A stretch of DNA of 64,000 nt. Source: Butyrivibrio sp. MC2013. Its GTDB lineage: Bacteria > Bacillota > Clostridia > Lachnospirales > Lachnospiraceae. The number at the start of each line of letters is the position of its first letter. Within the stretch, counting starts at the first letter, position 1. The notes under the pieces were generated by a model. The model was not told the DNA's origin and made no database searches. It was given only the letters and a program-made list of their open reading frames with translations. Positions 50,724-60,400 of this stretch are shown here, piece by piece. The translations under genes and the position numbers were made by a program. Where the stretch lies: positions 124,001-188,000 of the forward strand of contig NZ_AUKE01000004.1 of assembly GCF_000424585.1 (NCBI RefSeq), read 5' to 3'.

Positions 50724-52715
50724 TTATAGTAATCTTTCTAATATCTGAAACAGCTGCCTGGAATTGATGGGCTTACTGATATAAGAATCCATGCCCATAT
50801 TAATGGCCTTTCTCATACTCTCCTCAAACACATCTGCAGACATGGCTATGATAGGTATATCCTGTGCATCCTTCCTATCCATCTGTCTGATAGTGCGGGT
50901 TGCTTCATAACCGTCGCATCCCGGCATCTGCAGATCCATAAGTATACCGTCATAATAGCCTTCCTCTACCCGGGCAAATTTATCGCAGCCCTCAAAGCCA
51001 TCAGAAGCACTATCCACTATGATACCGGCTTCGCCAAGAATACCGGCTGCCACCTCCACATTGAGGCTGTTATCTTCAAAGAGGAGTATCCTCTTGCCGC
51101 AGAGCTTGCTCCTTACGCCTTCCTTACTCTGACTGGCAGCTGCAGTATCCTCTTCATCCTGTTTACAGTGCCCCACTCTGACTACTACTGTAAATACAGA
51201 GCCAACACCCTCAGTACTCTCCACACTTATATCACCGTGCATGAGATTAGCAAAACGCCTGGATATTGCAAGCCCAAGGCCGCTTCCTTCACCAAAGCGC
51301 TTCTTGTCCCTGTTCTCCTGAGTAAAGGGTCTGAACAACTTCTGCATAAAGGAGGGGCTGATACCGCATCCTGTATCTCTGACGGTAAAGGTCATGACCA
51401 GATCCTTGCCCCTTGAAGCCTGTGATATACCAAGACTCACACTTCCATTAGCATCAGTAAATTTAACTGCATTGCCCAAAAGATTGACCAGTATCTGACT
51501 GATCCTCTTTCTGTCAGCAATAAACTGCCTCTCTTCAATATCTGCTTCCTCAATGCTGACTGATACGCCCTTTTTCTCAGCAACAGGAAGTATTATATTC
51601 CTGACATCATCCAGTATATCATCAATCCCTGTCTTCTCTACTATGAGCGTGAGATTGCCATCCTCTATCCTTCTGATATCCAGGACATCATTGACTATGC
51701 CCAGAAGATATTCGCAGGATGAAGCTATCTTATGCAGGGAATCAAGCATCTCAGGGTCCCTGGTCTTGTGCGAAGCCAGCTCTGCGATTCCCATGATAGC
51801 ATTCATAGGAGTGCGGATCTCATGGCTCATTCGCGACAGGAAGTCGTTGATATATTGATTGCTCCTGCGCTCGGCTTCCAGCGCCTTGTTAAGCTTTTCA
51901 TTAAGAGCTGTGATCAGCCTCTCCTGGCGGTAGGTCTCTGTAACATCCATAAAGCTGCCTACCAAGCCTACAATCTTACCATTCTCATATACAGGATTCT
52001 TGGTAGCCATTATATCTCTCAGCTCCGTCCCCTGCATACATTTACCGCGGACCATGTATGTACTGGCCCCCTTTAGGACCTCCTCTTCATCATTTTTAAA
52101 AAGAGCAGGTTCAGGATGCCAATTCATCTCTTCATCATTCTTGCCTATGAAGTCGCTATCCTTGGTAAAACCATAATATTTCCTGAAAGCCTCATTGGCT
52201 CCCAAGAATTTCCTATTGGAATCCTTCCAGAATATGGGTACCTGGGTGGTATTGAGTATGGTATTTAAGAGAACCTCATTCTTGTCATTGCTTGCCTTGA
52301 CCTTGTCATTGTTATAATGCAGGTCATTGACATTACTGAGATTAACATAGATCAGGGAAGCATTATCACTGGCAGCTACAGAGTTGATAGTCACTCTGTA
52401 CCACTGATATCTGTGACCACCAACTGCCTTGAGCCTGGCGTCCATACAGATATCCTCTCCGGGAGCCATATTGGCAGTCAGCAGCATATTCCTGAGACTG
52501 GTCACATCATTGGGATGTACGATCCTCTTGTAGATCTCTGAATCATCATCCTTATTGTCCGAGGATGCACAGCCAAACTTCTCATATACTCTGTCTGAAG
52601 CAAGCTCCAGACGAAATATATTGCCGTCATAACTAAAAACAACAAGTAGTGCAGGAAGCTTTGACATAGCCTTTCTGTAATCGCCGGAAATGAAGTGACG
52701 CTGCCCTTTTGACAT
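50724..52715 (-). CDS. Hybrid sensor histidine kinase/response regulator (PAS-HisKA-HATPase-REC)
   Basis: A soluble signalling protein without membrane helices. Two PAS-like domains lie at about 15-130 and 150-275 (KDSNRKFLGANEAFRKYYGF). Then come a short coiled coil, HisKA with the phosphoacceptor His in MSHEIRTPMNAIMG near 305, and HATPase with NLLGNAVKF, DTGCGIS and GSGLGLAIS. The C-terminal receiver (about 545-663) has FEDNSLNVEV and the acceptor Asp in GILMDLQMPGCDG. The output partner is not encoded beside it. GGAGGGG precedes the ATG closely. It lies between the lipoprotein gene and ppaC, all minus strand with 30-60-base gaps. Confidence 0.93.
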   Translation of the reverse strand: MSKGQRHFISGDYRKAMSKLPALLVVFSYDGNIFRLELASDRVYEKFGCASSDNKDDDSEIYKRIVHPNDVTSLRNMLLTANMAPGEDICMDARLKAVGGHRYQWYRVTINSVAASDNASLIYVNLSNVNDLHYNNDKVKASNDKNEVLLNTILNTTQVPIFWKDSNRKFLGANEAFRKYYGFTKDSDFIGKNDEEMNWHPEPALFKNDEEEVLKGASTYMVRGKCMQGTELRDIMATKNPVYENGKIVGLVGSFMDVTETYRQERLITALNEKLNKALEAERRSNQYINDFLSRMSHEIRTPMNAIMGIAELASHKTRDPEMLDSLHKIASSCEYLLGIVNDVLDIRRIEDGNLTLIVEKTGIDDILDDVRNIILPVAEKKGVSVSIEEADIEERQFIADRKRISQILVNLLGNAVKFTDANGSVSLGISQASRGKDLVMTFTVRDTGCGISPSFMQKLFRPFTQENRDKKRFGEGSGLGLAISRRFANLMHGDISVESTEGVGSVFTVVVRVGHCKQDEEDTAAASQSKEGVRSKLCGKRILLFEDNSLNVEVAAGILGEAGIIVDSASDGFEGCDKFARVEEGYYDGILMDLQMPGCDGYEATRTIRQMDRKDAQDIPIIAMSADVFEESMRKAINMGMDSYISKPINSRQLFQILERLL

Positions 52716-52775
52716 AACCCCTCCAGATTATTTAGGATAATGCGACCGATATTTTCTACTCATTTAAGTATAACT

Positions 52776-54497
52776 TTAACCAAAGCTAATTTCAAACTCA
52801 TATTCACTATTATAGGTGCCTACGCTCATTATGCCGTTTTCATAATAAAAGACTTCGGGAGCGGAACGAACTGGAATTGTCTGCACCTTACTGCCATCTC
52901 CCAGATCAAGGACATAGATATAATCTGGCTCAGCAGTAAAGCCGTAGCCGCATATGATAGCATCGCCTATCACCAGGAAATTCCTGGCATTGGATACCAG
53001 AGGCTCTGATTTCCATAAGAGTTCGCCGGTCTCCAGACTTATGGCAGCTATATAGTTGGACCTGGGCTCAACCGATGCATATCCATTATGACCAAAGCTC
53101 ACATATAGAACGCTCTCATATATCTTGGCACATCTTATGAACTGTACATCAGCTGAAGCGGTACCTGTTATGGCATCCGCACTGTTCATCAGCGAGTTCA
53201 GATCAAAGGAATAAAGCGGCCTCCCCGTCACTGCATCTGAGATATTAAGAGTCTGGAACATGTAATCATACGAGAGGGATTCATCATAGCTATATCTGTA
53301 GATACCATCACTATAGCCGTTAAATACATCCTCTACACCCAGCCTCTCTATATATTCGTCTGTATCCAGATAGTCTATGTCCTTTTGGCTCTTCTTATCT
53401 ACATTGATGAGAGTCCCTGTTGGCGATGCCGCATCTGATACATAATACTCCCAGCTGGGATTGTTATAGGACAGATGATCTGCTTCCTCGTAATAGTCAT
53501 CCCCCTCGTAGCCCTCGCCTTCATAGTCTTCAAACTTCCTGGGCTCCACATTTATGATGTTCTTATCTTCTCTGCGTTCTATCTTATCTGTAATGGAAGT
53601 CTCTCCTTCCAGAAAACGTTCCTTGATAAGGCCGGGATAGTCATCTGCTGAAATAGTCACATCAAAGTCTCCGGCAGCATAGGAAGCCAGCGCATAGGTA
53701 TTGAAATGGATCTTTATATCCCTTCCGGATATATAGTAATGGATATTGTCATATTCGTTGTAGCACTGACTTATAGCCTCTTTGGTAGCTTCTTCCCCGT
53801 CAAAGAAATACTCCGCATATTCATCTATAAGCTCATCATATACGATATTTACAAAATCCCTGTCGTCATCCAATACGCTTTTGACAGAGATGACATTGCC
53901 GCTAACAGGATCCAGATTGATCATGCTGATATAAGAATAGGGATGGGCTCCGCCTGCATATGAGTACGCACTAAGCTTAATAGTAAAAAATGTATCATCA
54001 GCCCTTAGTATGTCAGCGAGCATCTCATCTTCGCCCTTCATACCCTCGCCTATTTCCATAACATCAGAAGCAAAGATGCCGGTAGAATATTCCACATCTC
54101 CCTTCCAGCTGTCATTGTAATCTGCCACCACCTTAGAGAGTTTCTCGTGATCCGAGGCATAGTCCTTCGCAAGGTCTATCCTGGAATACTTGCCACTTGC
54201 ATATTCCTTATCATCTATACTGCAGCTCACATTATAATCAGTGATATCAGCTATCTTAGAATATTCAGAACCGCCATTCTCTTCTTTGGCAGTGTTATCA
54301 TTATCAGCTCCTGTCTCATCACCACTGTTTTCATTCTTTTCACCCGCAGAGCTGTCATTTAGCTTTTCATCCTGTCCGTCTCCGGCTTCGACTCCCGCTT
54401 CTTCCTTAACAGTCTGTCCATCTTTTGAAATAGCTGACTGACTGCTGCAGGCTGATAAAAGTGCCAATGATATTACTATACTGACAAAACTTTTCAT
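52776..54497 (-). CDS. Secreted lipoprotein with DUF3298-like and PQQ-like regions
   Basis: Lipoprotein signal [19 protein letters not shown] with lipobox Cys17, then an acidic Gly/Asn/Glu-rich linker to about residue 80. Residues about 85-310 match the DUF4163/DUF3298 pattern seen in Firmicute surface proteins (FFTIKLSAYSYAGGAHPYSY, then VYDELIDEYAEYF and IHFNTYALASYAAGDFDVTI). The C-terminal part (about 400-573) has propeller-like repeats such as NYIAAISLETGELLWKSEPL and YIYVLDLGDGSKV, typical of PQQ-type beta-propeller blades. The function is unknown; it is probably exported and membrane-anchored. GGGAGG precedes the ATG. Confidence 0.82.
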   Translation of the reverse strand: MKSFVSIVISLALLSACSSQSAISKDGQTVKEEAGVEAGDGQDEKLNDSSAGEKNENSGDETGADNDNTAKEENGGSEYSKIADITDYNVSCSIDDKEYASGKYSRIDLAKDYASDHEKLSKVVADYNDSWKGDVEYSTGIFASDVMEIGEGMKGEDEMLADILRADDTFFTIKLSAYSYAGGAHPYSYISMINLDPVSGNVISVKSVLDDDRDFVNIVYDELIDEYAEYFFDGEEATKEAISQCYNEYDNIHYYISGRDIKIHFNTYALASYAAGDFDVTISADDYPGLIKERFLEGETSITDKIERREDKNIINVEPRKFEDYEGEGYEGDDYYEEADHLSYNNPSWEYYVSDAASPTGTLINVDKKSQKDIDYLDTDEYIERLGVEDVFNGYSDGIYRYSYDESLSYDYMFQTLNISDAVTGRPLYSFDLNSLMNSADAITGTASADVQFIRCAKIYESVLYVSFGHNGYASVEPRSNYIAAISLETGELLWKSEPLVSNARNFLVIGDAIICGYGFTAEPDYIYVLDLGDGSKVQTIPVRSAPEVFYYENGIMSVGTYNSEYEFEISFG

Positions 54498-54558
54498 TTT
54501 AGTCCTCCCATAATTCAGTATAATTATTATTGAGCTGCTAATAAGTGATCATTAGCCC

Positions 54559-56199
54559 TTATCCTCCATAATGGATACGAAGGCCCTTGGGATAATGATT
54601 CTTGATCCTTTTACCGTCAGACTTGCCCCAGCCTATACTGCAGGATGAAGCCAGCATAAGGGTCCATCCACTCTCCCCATGCTCATCTACTGTCATGCCC
54701 TCTGTATAAGCTCTGATCTCCGGAGAGTCCACAGAGTGATCACTTGTCCTTAATACGTCCTCACCTGTGAGATACAGGGCAAGTGAATGGGAAGGTTCAA
54801 ACCTGCCCTTTATCATAGTCCCTAGATGTAGACCGGGCCGTTTTACTCTTAGCATATCTGTCGAAGGCATGATATCAGGAGCAAGAAACAGTCTGTCTCC
54901 AAAGAGAAAGATTTTTCCCTTTAATCTGCCAATCCCGTGCTCAGAAAGATTTTCAGCAGCAAATCCGTAAAAAGCATCTATAGCCTGGGTCAAGGAACTG
55001 CTATTGCCGCCTTTTTTGCCTTTCTTATCTACGCCTTTGCCGCCCTGCTTCCTTCCACTATTATATTCCTCATAATAGTAAGCTGAGTCTGACCCTCTAT
55101 CTTCTCCGCGGCTTTTTTTATTAGTCTTTGACTGCTTTGAAGACTTTCCTTCCTGCATTTTCTTTTTGACTTCATCAGGATCATAGCTGATACCGCTTTG
55201 GAAGCCTCCGGGGCAAAAGGAATGATCCAAAGAAGCACTCATCTCTTCATCCCGTCTCCTAAAGGCAGCTACGAAATGCCCTTCACCCTTAATATGATGA
55301 GGCCAGAGCCTGATACAGCGGCGTATATTATCCTCTAGTTCCTCCTTCTTCATAACACTCTGATTCATTATCTCAGGGTCTATATCCATACCGGTCCTTA
55401 GGCCGGCCCAGGCAGGTACAGCCCTGTCCATACCGGGGTAGCTCTTTAGCTCTATGGTCTCAAACTCTGGATGCCTGATCAGGAATCTGGCCACTTCGCC
55501 CTCGTCCTCATCAGGAGCAAAGGTACAGGTAGAATATACGATCATTCCGCCGGGAGACAGCATCCGGGAAGCCATATCCATGATCATATCCTGCCTGTCA
55601 GCGCACAGATGCACATTATCAGGACTCCACATGTTGGCAGCTTCTTCGTTTTTGCGAAACATCCCTTCACCTGAACAGGGAGCATCTACCAATATCTTGT
55701 CAAACCAGCCTTCAAATCTCTCGGCCAGTTTGTCAGGCTCCATACTCACCACCATGGCATTGGCCACAGCCATTCTCTCAATATTCTCAGACAGGATATC
55801 AGCCCTTTGATCTACTATCTCATTGGTGACCAGTATACCTTCACCCTTCATCCTGCCTGCAATCTGTGTAGATTTACCTCCGGGAGCTGCGCATAGATCC
55901 AGTACCTTCTCACCTGGCCTGGGATCCAGATATGATACAGGTGCCATTGCGGACGGCTCCTGTATATAATATGCTCCTGCCATATGATAGGGTGATTTTC
56001 CCGGCTCATCTGCCTCTTCATAGATAAAGCCCTGTTCCTCCCAGGGAATAGGACTAAGAGCTATAGAGGGCCTGACCTCCTTAAGAGGATTGAGACGAAG
56101 TGCCCTTACCCTTTTCTCATCAAGAGAAGCCATAAATGCTTCATAGTCTTCTCCAAGCATCTTTTTCATTCTATCAATATATATTTCCCAATCTGACAT
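54559..56199 (-). CDS. RsmF/NOL1-NOP2-Sun family 16S rRNA m5C methyltransferase
   Basis: A SAM-dependent cytosine-5 methyltransferase acting on rRNA. The SAM site is DLCAAPGGKSTQIAG near residue 100. The two catalytic cysteines are in VDAPCSGEGMFRK and YSTCTFAPDEDEG. The C-terminal third (about 385-546) is the RsmF PUA-like region. Between them is a Lys/Ser/Gly-rich spacer of roughly 65 residues, longer than usual. The start has AAGGTAGAG. E. coli RsmF modifies C1407; Gram-positive relatives can modify other positions, so the exact target is open. Confidence 0.92.
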   Translation of the reverse strand: MSDWEIYIDRMKKMLGEDYEAFMASLDEKRVRALRLNPLKEVRPSIALSPIPWEEQGFIYEEADEPGKSPYHMAGAYYIQEPSAMAPVSYLDPRPGEKVLDLCAAPGGKSTQIAGRMKGEGILVTNEIVDQRADILSENIERMAVANAMVVSMEPDKLAERFEGWFDKILVDAPCSGEGMFRKNEEAANMWSPDNVHLCADRQDMIMDMASRMLSPGGMIVYSTCTFAPDEDEGEVARFLIRHPEFETIELKSYPGMDRAVPAWAGLRTGMDIDPEIMNQSVMKKEELEDNIRRCIRLWPHHIKGEGHFVAAFRRRDEEMSASLDHSFCPGGFQSGISYDPDEVKKKMQEGKSSKQSKTNKKSRGEDRGSDSAYYYEEYNSGRKQGGKGVDKKGKKGGNSSSLTQAIDAFYGFAAENLSEHGIGRLKGKIFLFGDRLFLAPDIMPSTDMLRVKRPGLHLGTMIKGRFEPSHSLALYLTGEDVLRTSDHSVDSPEIRAYTEGMTVDEHGESGWTLMLASSCSIGWGKSDGKRIKNHYPKGLRIHYGG

Positions 56200-56266
56200 A
56201 TCTCTACCTTATTTTTATTCTTCTATACACTTGCCCTTTTATCATATCATAGATTTATATACTCAC

Positions 56267-56428
56267 GAAACACGCAGTATATGCGTGTTTCTGGTTAAAC
56301 TCGCAAACGCTTCGCTTTTTGCTCGTTATAAAATCACTGCTGACGCAGTTCTACGGGTACGGGGCTTATAACCCCGCACCCGTAATCAAGATATTCCCAC
56401 CACCTAAAGGTGGTGGGTTATCTTGATT
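56267..56428. mobile_element. Palindromic element, possible IS200/IS605-type end or MITE remnant
   Basis: Three long stem-loops lie in a 356-base gene-free gap: GAAACACGCA/TGCGTGTTTC (56267-56291, 10 bp), ACGGGTACGGGG/CCCCGCACCCGT (56353-56383, one mismatch), and AATCAAGATA-TT-CCCACCACC/GGTGGTGGG-T-TATCTTGATT (56384-56428, 19 bp with a small internal loop). GC-rich hairpins like CCACC-TAAA-GGTGG are typical of IS200/IS605 right ends and their guide-like RNAs. No transposase or TnpB frame is present, so at most a non-autonomous remnant. Confidence 0.5.
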
Positions 56429-56472
56429 ATTTTATATATCATCCGGGAATTCATAGTTAATCTCAGCACATG

Positions 56473-56513
56473 AAAAAGGACCCCGCACTAAAGATATTTA
56501 GCACGAAGTCCTT
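56473..56513 (-). terminator. Terminator of rny
   Basis: On the minus strand AAGGAC...GTGCTAAA pairs with TTTAGTGC...GTCCTT around TATC, followed by TTTC, about 45 bases after the rny stop. Confidence 0.7.
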
Positions 56514-56556
56514 CATAAGAATCGTAATCATCTTATGCAGCAGACCTATATGCAAA

Positions 56557-58128
56557 TTATTTCGCAAAGTCTGTTGCTCTGCTCTCTCTGATGACATTGA
56601 CCTTGATCTGTCCGGGATATTCCATCTCTTCTTCGATCTTGCGTGAAATATCATGAGCCAGGATGACCATATCTGAATCAGAAACCTGATCCGGAACAAC
56701 CATAACACGTACTTCACGACCGGCCTGGATAGCATATGAGTGATCAACACCCTTAAAGCTTCCGGTAATGTCTTCAAGCTGCTTCAACCTGGTGGTATAT
56801 GTTTCCAAAGTCTCTCTTCTCGCACCCGGTCTTGCAGCAGAAATGGTATCTGCAGCCTGAACCAGCACAGCGATCAGTGACTGAGGCTCTACATCTCCAT
56901 GATGAGCTTCAACAGCATTGATGATGAGGCCCGACTCCTTATACTTTCGACAGATATCAGCACCCAGCTGAACATGTGAACCTTCCATTTCATGATCGAC
57001 AGCCTTGCCTATGTCATGAAGCAGACCCGCCCTCTTGGCAACTCTGGTATCAAGACCCAGCTCGGAAGCCATCAGTCCACACAGCTGTGATACTTCTATA
57101 GAATGCTTAAGTACATTCTGGCCATAACTGGTACGGAATTTAAGTCGACCCAGGAGCTTGATGATCTCAGGATGAAGACCGTGAACACCTGCATCCATAG
57201 CAGCGGATTCACCTTCCTCTTTGATCTCGGCAGCCACTTCTTTCTTGGCTTTCTCGACCATCTCTTCAATCCTGGCGGGATGGATACGACCATCCACGAT
57301 CAGCTTCTCAAGGGCTACTCTTGCAACTTCACGACGGATAGGATCAAATCCTGAGATAACTACGGCTTCCGGTGTATCATCAATGATCAGATCCACACCT
57401 GTCATAGTCTCCAGCGTACGTATATTACGTCCTTCACGGCCGATGATACGTCCCTTCATCTCGTCGCTGGGCAGCTGAACAACAGAAATGGTAGTCTCGG
57501 ATACATGATCAGCAGCACATCTCTGGATGGCACCGATAACGATCTCCTTGGCTCTCTTGTCAGCTTCTTCCTTGGCCTCTGCTTCCACATTCTTGATCAT
57601 TACAGCCGATTCATGTCTTACATCATCTTCCACTATCTTCAGCAGATATTCCTTCGCCTGCTCTACAGTCAGACCGGATATCTTCTCCAGCTCAGCCAGA
57701 CGCTGCTCATTGAGCTTGTCTATCTCAGCTGCTTTCTTATCCAGATCCTGTACCTTTCTGCTCAGATTCTCTTCTCTGGCACTCAGGCTCTGCTCGCGCC
57801 TCTCAATAGTTTCAGATCTCTTCTCGACATTCTCCTCTTTCTGCTGAACTCGACGTTCTGAGCGCTGTACTTCTGCTCTTCTCTCTCGAACTTCTTTTTC
57901 AAGTTCGTTCTTGGTCTTCAGGGATTCTTCCTTAGCTTCCAGGAGCTTCTCTCTTTTCGTCTCTTCTGCAGATTTGAGGGCATCGTCAATGATCTTTCTT
58001 GCTCTCTCGTTGGCATCTCCGATCTTCTGTGAATCCTTAGTCATCTGACTGACTCTGTTCCAAAGGATAAGACATACAACGAGGAGGGCAACTGCTACTA
58101 TTATCACAACAATAGTAATAGCATCCAT
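56557..58128 (-). CDS. rny: Ribonuclease Y
   Basis: A membrane-anchored endoribonuclease that starts bulk mRNA decay in Firmicutes. It has an N-terminal membrane helix ([19 protein letters not shown]), a long coiled coil to about residue 170, a KH domain at about 210-280 ([16 protein letters not shown]) and an HD domain at about 335-430 with [12 protein letters not shown]. The length of 523 matches the family. The ATG at 58128 follows AGGAGG by about 10 bases. It is downstream of recX and upstream of its own terminator. Confidence 0.97.
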   Translation of the reverse strand: MDAITIVVIIVAVALLVVCLILWNRVSQMTKDSQKIGDANERARKIIDDALKSAEETKREKLLEAKEESLKTKNELEKEVRERRAEVQRSERRVQQKEENVEKRSETIERREQSLSAREENLSRKVQDLDKKAAEIDKLNEQRLAELEKISGLTVEQAKEYLLKIVEDDVRHESAVMIKNVEAEAKEEADKRAKEIVIGAIQRCAADHVSETTISVVQLPSDEMKGRIIGREGRNIRTLETMTGVDLIIDDTPEAVVISGFDPIRREVARVALEKLIVDGRIHPARIEEMVEKAKKEVAAEIKEEGESAAMDAGVHGLHPEIIKLLGRLKFRTSYGQNVLKHSIEVSQLCGLMASELGLDTRVAKRAGLLHDIGKAVDHEMEGSHVQLGADICRKYKESGLIINAVEAHHGDVEPQSLIAVLVQAADTISAARPGARRETLETYTTRLKQLEDITGSFKGVDHSYAIQAGREVRVMVVPDQVSDSDMVILAHDISRKIEEEMEYPGQIKVNVIRESRATDFAK

Positions 58129-58230
58129 TACAGGAGCACCTCCTTATTCAGTTTTCATTGTACAATATTTTGTATATCATGCCCCTAAAGGGCAACTGTT
58201 TATACAATTTTACAACAATTCAAGTTTACG

Positions 58231-58872
58231 CTAATTAGCCCGCTCTGTCAAGGAAGCATCATTTAGAAATTCAGTGATCCCGCGATTGATAAGGTCAGTA
58301 GCATAGCCCTTTCTAAAGAGGAAAGCCATGATCTTCTGCCTTTCTTTGTAGTCCATAGAGGGATCAAAGTGCTTTTTCTTTAATATTTTGGCAATTTGCT
58401 GAATCTGAGGGTCATTTTCGCCTGATTCATATAACTCATCCATAAGTTCCTTGATCAGTTCTCTGTCTATTCCCTTGCTGACCAGATCCATATATACCCT
58501 GGCTGAAGACCTGCTCTCTTTATAACAATTGATATAATCTGTAGCATATCTTCTGTCATCCAGATAGTTATAGGATCGTACATATTCTATGGCTGAATCT
58601 ATGCAAAGCTCAGGATATCCGCCGCTTACCAGCTTCTCTCTAAGCTTATATTCGCTGTAATCCTTCTTTTGAAGAAGGTTCATAGCACGAAGGGTGGCCC
58701 TCTTGGTCAGTACCACTCCGACTATCTCATCATATACTTCAGGAGATATATCCTCCTCTTCTGCCAGCTTGTATTTCCTAACCTCTGTATTGTAGAGGCA
58801 AAAAGCATATTCACCATCTATGTATATATCCTGCCTTCTCTTATCATGTTCTGCGATCCTGCTGATTGTCAT
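58231..58872 (-). CDS. recX: Regulatory protein RecX
   Basis: RecX binds RecA filaments and limits recombinase activity. The protein is a chain of three-helix repeats: LTKRATLRAMNLLQKKDYSEYKLREKL, YNYLDDRRYATDYINCYKE and a third repeat with MAFLFRKGYATDLI, spread over residues about 50-205. The ATG at 58870-58872 has TTGGGGGGG just upstream; an earlier in-frame ATG at 58893 has no ribosome site and lies at the edge of the recA-recX hairpin. It is downstream of recA, as in many bacteria. The G7 leader is perfectly complementary over 8 bases to the CCCCCCAA loop of the candidate small RNAs. Confidence 0.92.
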   Translation of the reverse strand: MTISRIAEHDKRRQDIYIDGEYAFCLYNTEVRKYKLAEEEDISPEVYDEIVGVVLTKRATLRAMNLLQKKDYSEYKLREKLVSGGYPELCIDSAIEYVRSYNYLDDRRYATDYINCYKESRSSARVYMDLVSKGIDRELIKELMDELYESGENDPQIQQIAKILKKKHFDPSMDYKERQKIMAFLFRKGYATDLINRGITEFLNDASLTERAN

Positions 58873-58893
58873 AATCCCCCCCAATCCATGCAA

Positions 58894-58930
58894 AGCCCGA
58901 GCAACAGGATGATTCCCTGCTGTTCGGGCT
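58894..58930 (-). terminator. Stem-loop between recA and recX
   Basis: AGCCCGAGCAACAGG (58894-58908) pairs with CCTGCTGTTCGGGCT (58916-58930), 15 bp with two G-U pairs on the transcribed strand, followed by a short TTTG. It probably acts as a leaky terminator so that recX is made by readthrough from recA. Confidence 0.7.
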
Positions 58931-59010
58931 AAAATTACAGATATAATCCTCTTGAAATAATATAATGAGTCAAAAGCTTCTTTGGAAATCCCAAAGAACA
59001 GGATATCACA

Positions 59011-60096
59011 TCAATCTTCTGCGTCAGCAGCTTTCTTCCTGCCTGCCTTCTTGGGAGCTTCGTCAGCAGCTCCTTCAACTGCAGCTGCCATGGTGCTGTC
59101 TACAGGCATATCGAAATGAGCACGAACCTTGGCTTCTACATCCGCCATCACTTCAGGATGCTCTTCAAGGTAAAGCTTGGCATTCTCACGGCCCTGGCCG
59201 ATCTTGTCGCCTTCATACTGATACCATGCACCGGACTTGCCAATCACGTCTATGCTGGCAGCCAGATCCAGGATATCTCCGGAACGGGATATTCCCTTAC
59301 CAAACATTATATCAAACTCAGCTACCTTAAAGGGAGGTGCGATCTTATTCTTCACAACCTTGACCTTGGTATGGTTACCCACTACATCTCCGCCTACCTT
59401 GATAGAATCGGTACGACGTACATCAAGTCTCACTGATGAATAGAACTTAAGAGCTCTACCACCTGTAGTAGTCTCGGGATTGCCAAACATGATACCAACC
59501 TTCTCACGGAGCTGGTTGATGAATATTACTGTACAATTGGACTTGCTGATGACTGCAGTCAGCTTACGCAGAGCCTGAGACATGAGTCTGGCCTGAAGGC
59601 CCACATGTGAATCTCCCATCTCACCGTCAATCTCGGCCTTGGGTACAAGTGCAGCAACAGAGTCTACTACTACTATATCGATAGCTCCGGATCTCACCAT
59701 GGTCTCTGTGATCTCAAGAGCCTGCTCGCCGGAATCAGGCTGGGAAATATAGAGGTTATCAATATCTACACCGATATTCTTGGCATATACGGGATCCAGG
59801 GCATGCTCAGCATCGATGAAACCAGCGATACCGCCTCTCTTCTGAACTTCAGCTATCATATGGAGTGTAACGGTTGTCTTACCTGAAGACTCAGGTCCGT
59901 AGATCTCTATGATCCTCCCCTTGGGAATACCGCCCTGTCCAAGAGCAATATCCAGACTAAGTGAACCTGTAGGGATGGTCTCTACCTTCATCTGACTGGC
60001 AGGATCCCCCAGTTTCATGACTGCTCCCTTACCAAACTGCTTCTCAATCTGGCCCAGAGCGGCCTCAAGTGCTTTCTGCTTGTCTTCTCTTTCCAT
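59011..60096 (-). CDS. recA: Recombinase RecA
   Basis: RecA forms filaments on single-stranded DNA, drives strand exchange and triggers LexA self-cleavage. Walker A is GPESSGKTT (residues 67-75), Walker [10 protein letters not shown], and the L2 region [20 protein letters not shown] is intact. The C-terminus ends in a Lys/Ala/Asp-rich tail. I start at the ATG of [16 protein letters not shown] (60094-60096), with GAAAGGA six bases upstream; the upstream extension of the frame has no support. This gives 361 residues, the family norm. A consensus promoter lies about 115 bases upstream. Confidence 0.98.
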   Translation of the reverse strand: MEREDKQKALEAALGQIEKQFGKGAVMKLGDPASQMKVETIPTGSLSLDIALGQGGIPKGRIIEIYGPESSGKTTVTLHMIAEVQKRGGIAGFIDAEHALDPVYAKNIGVDIDNLYISQPDSGEQALEITETMVRSGAIDIVVVDSVAALVPKAEIDGEMGDSHVGLQARLMSQALRKLTAVISKSNCTVIFINQLREKVGIMFGNPETTTGGRALKFYSSVRLDVRRTDSIKVGGDVVGNHTKVKVVKNKIAPPFKVAEFDIMFGKGISRSGDILDLAASIDVIGKSGAWYQYEGDKIGQGRENAKLYLEEHPEVMADVEAKVRAHFDMPVDSTMAAAVEGAADEAPKKAGRKKAADAED

Positions 60097-60212
60097 ACTA
60101 TCCTTTCTGCGCCGCGTGGCGCAATGACCCATCAAAGCTCCCGGGTCATCTCCTCTCCCGCAGTTGATCCATATTGTTAATATAGTTTAATTTCAAACTG
60201 TAACCATTAACA

Positions 60213-60241
60213 ATTTTAGGATATGAACTGCCGCTTGTCAA
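60213..60241 (-). promoter_or_regulatory. Consensus promoter for recA
   Basis: TTGACA (60236-60241) and TAAAAT (60213-60218) are exactly 17 bases apart on the minus strand. No clear GAAC-N4-GTTC LexA box is present; the spacer contains only one half-site, GTTC. The rest of 60276-60400 holds short palindromes (GGCTACGTAGCC) but no gene. Confidence 0.8.
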
Positions 60242-60275
60242 TTATTTTTAGCACATTTCATGCTAAAAATAATTG
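60239..60275. promoter_or_regulatory. Perfect 15-bp dyad at the recA promoter
   Basis: CAATTATTTTTAGCA (60239-60253) and TGCTAAAAATAATTG (60261-60275) flank seven bases. The dyad overlaps the last bases of the -35 box and extends upstream, where an activator, repressor or AT-rich UP element would act. It could also serve as a weak terminator for the upstream gene. Confidence 0.6.
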
Positions 60276-60400
60276 CAAATAATTTGTTAACAGTTTCTCT
60301 AATACACAATAACTCACAGGGAATAAGGGCTACGTAGCCAAAGATTACCCGTCATCAGCCCGGGTACGTATGATAATTTAGCATAGCATGTTATCTAATG

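Noticed and set aside
60219..60240. LexA box in the recA promoter spacer
   Set aside because: Only a GTTC half-site is present; the left half (AAGC) does not match GAAC.
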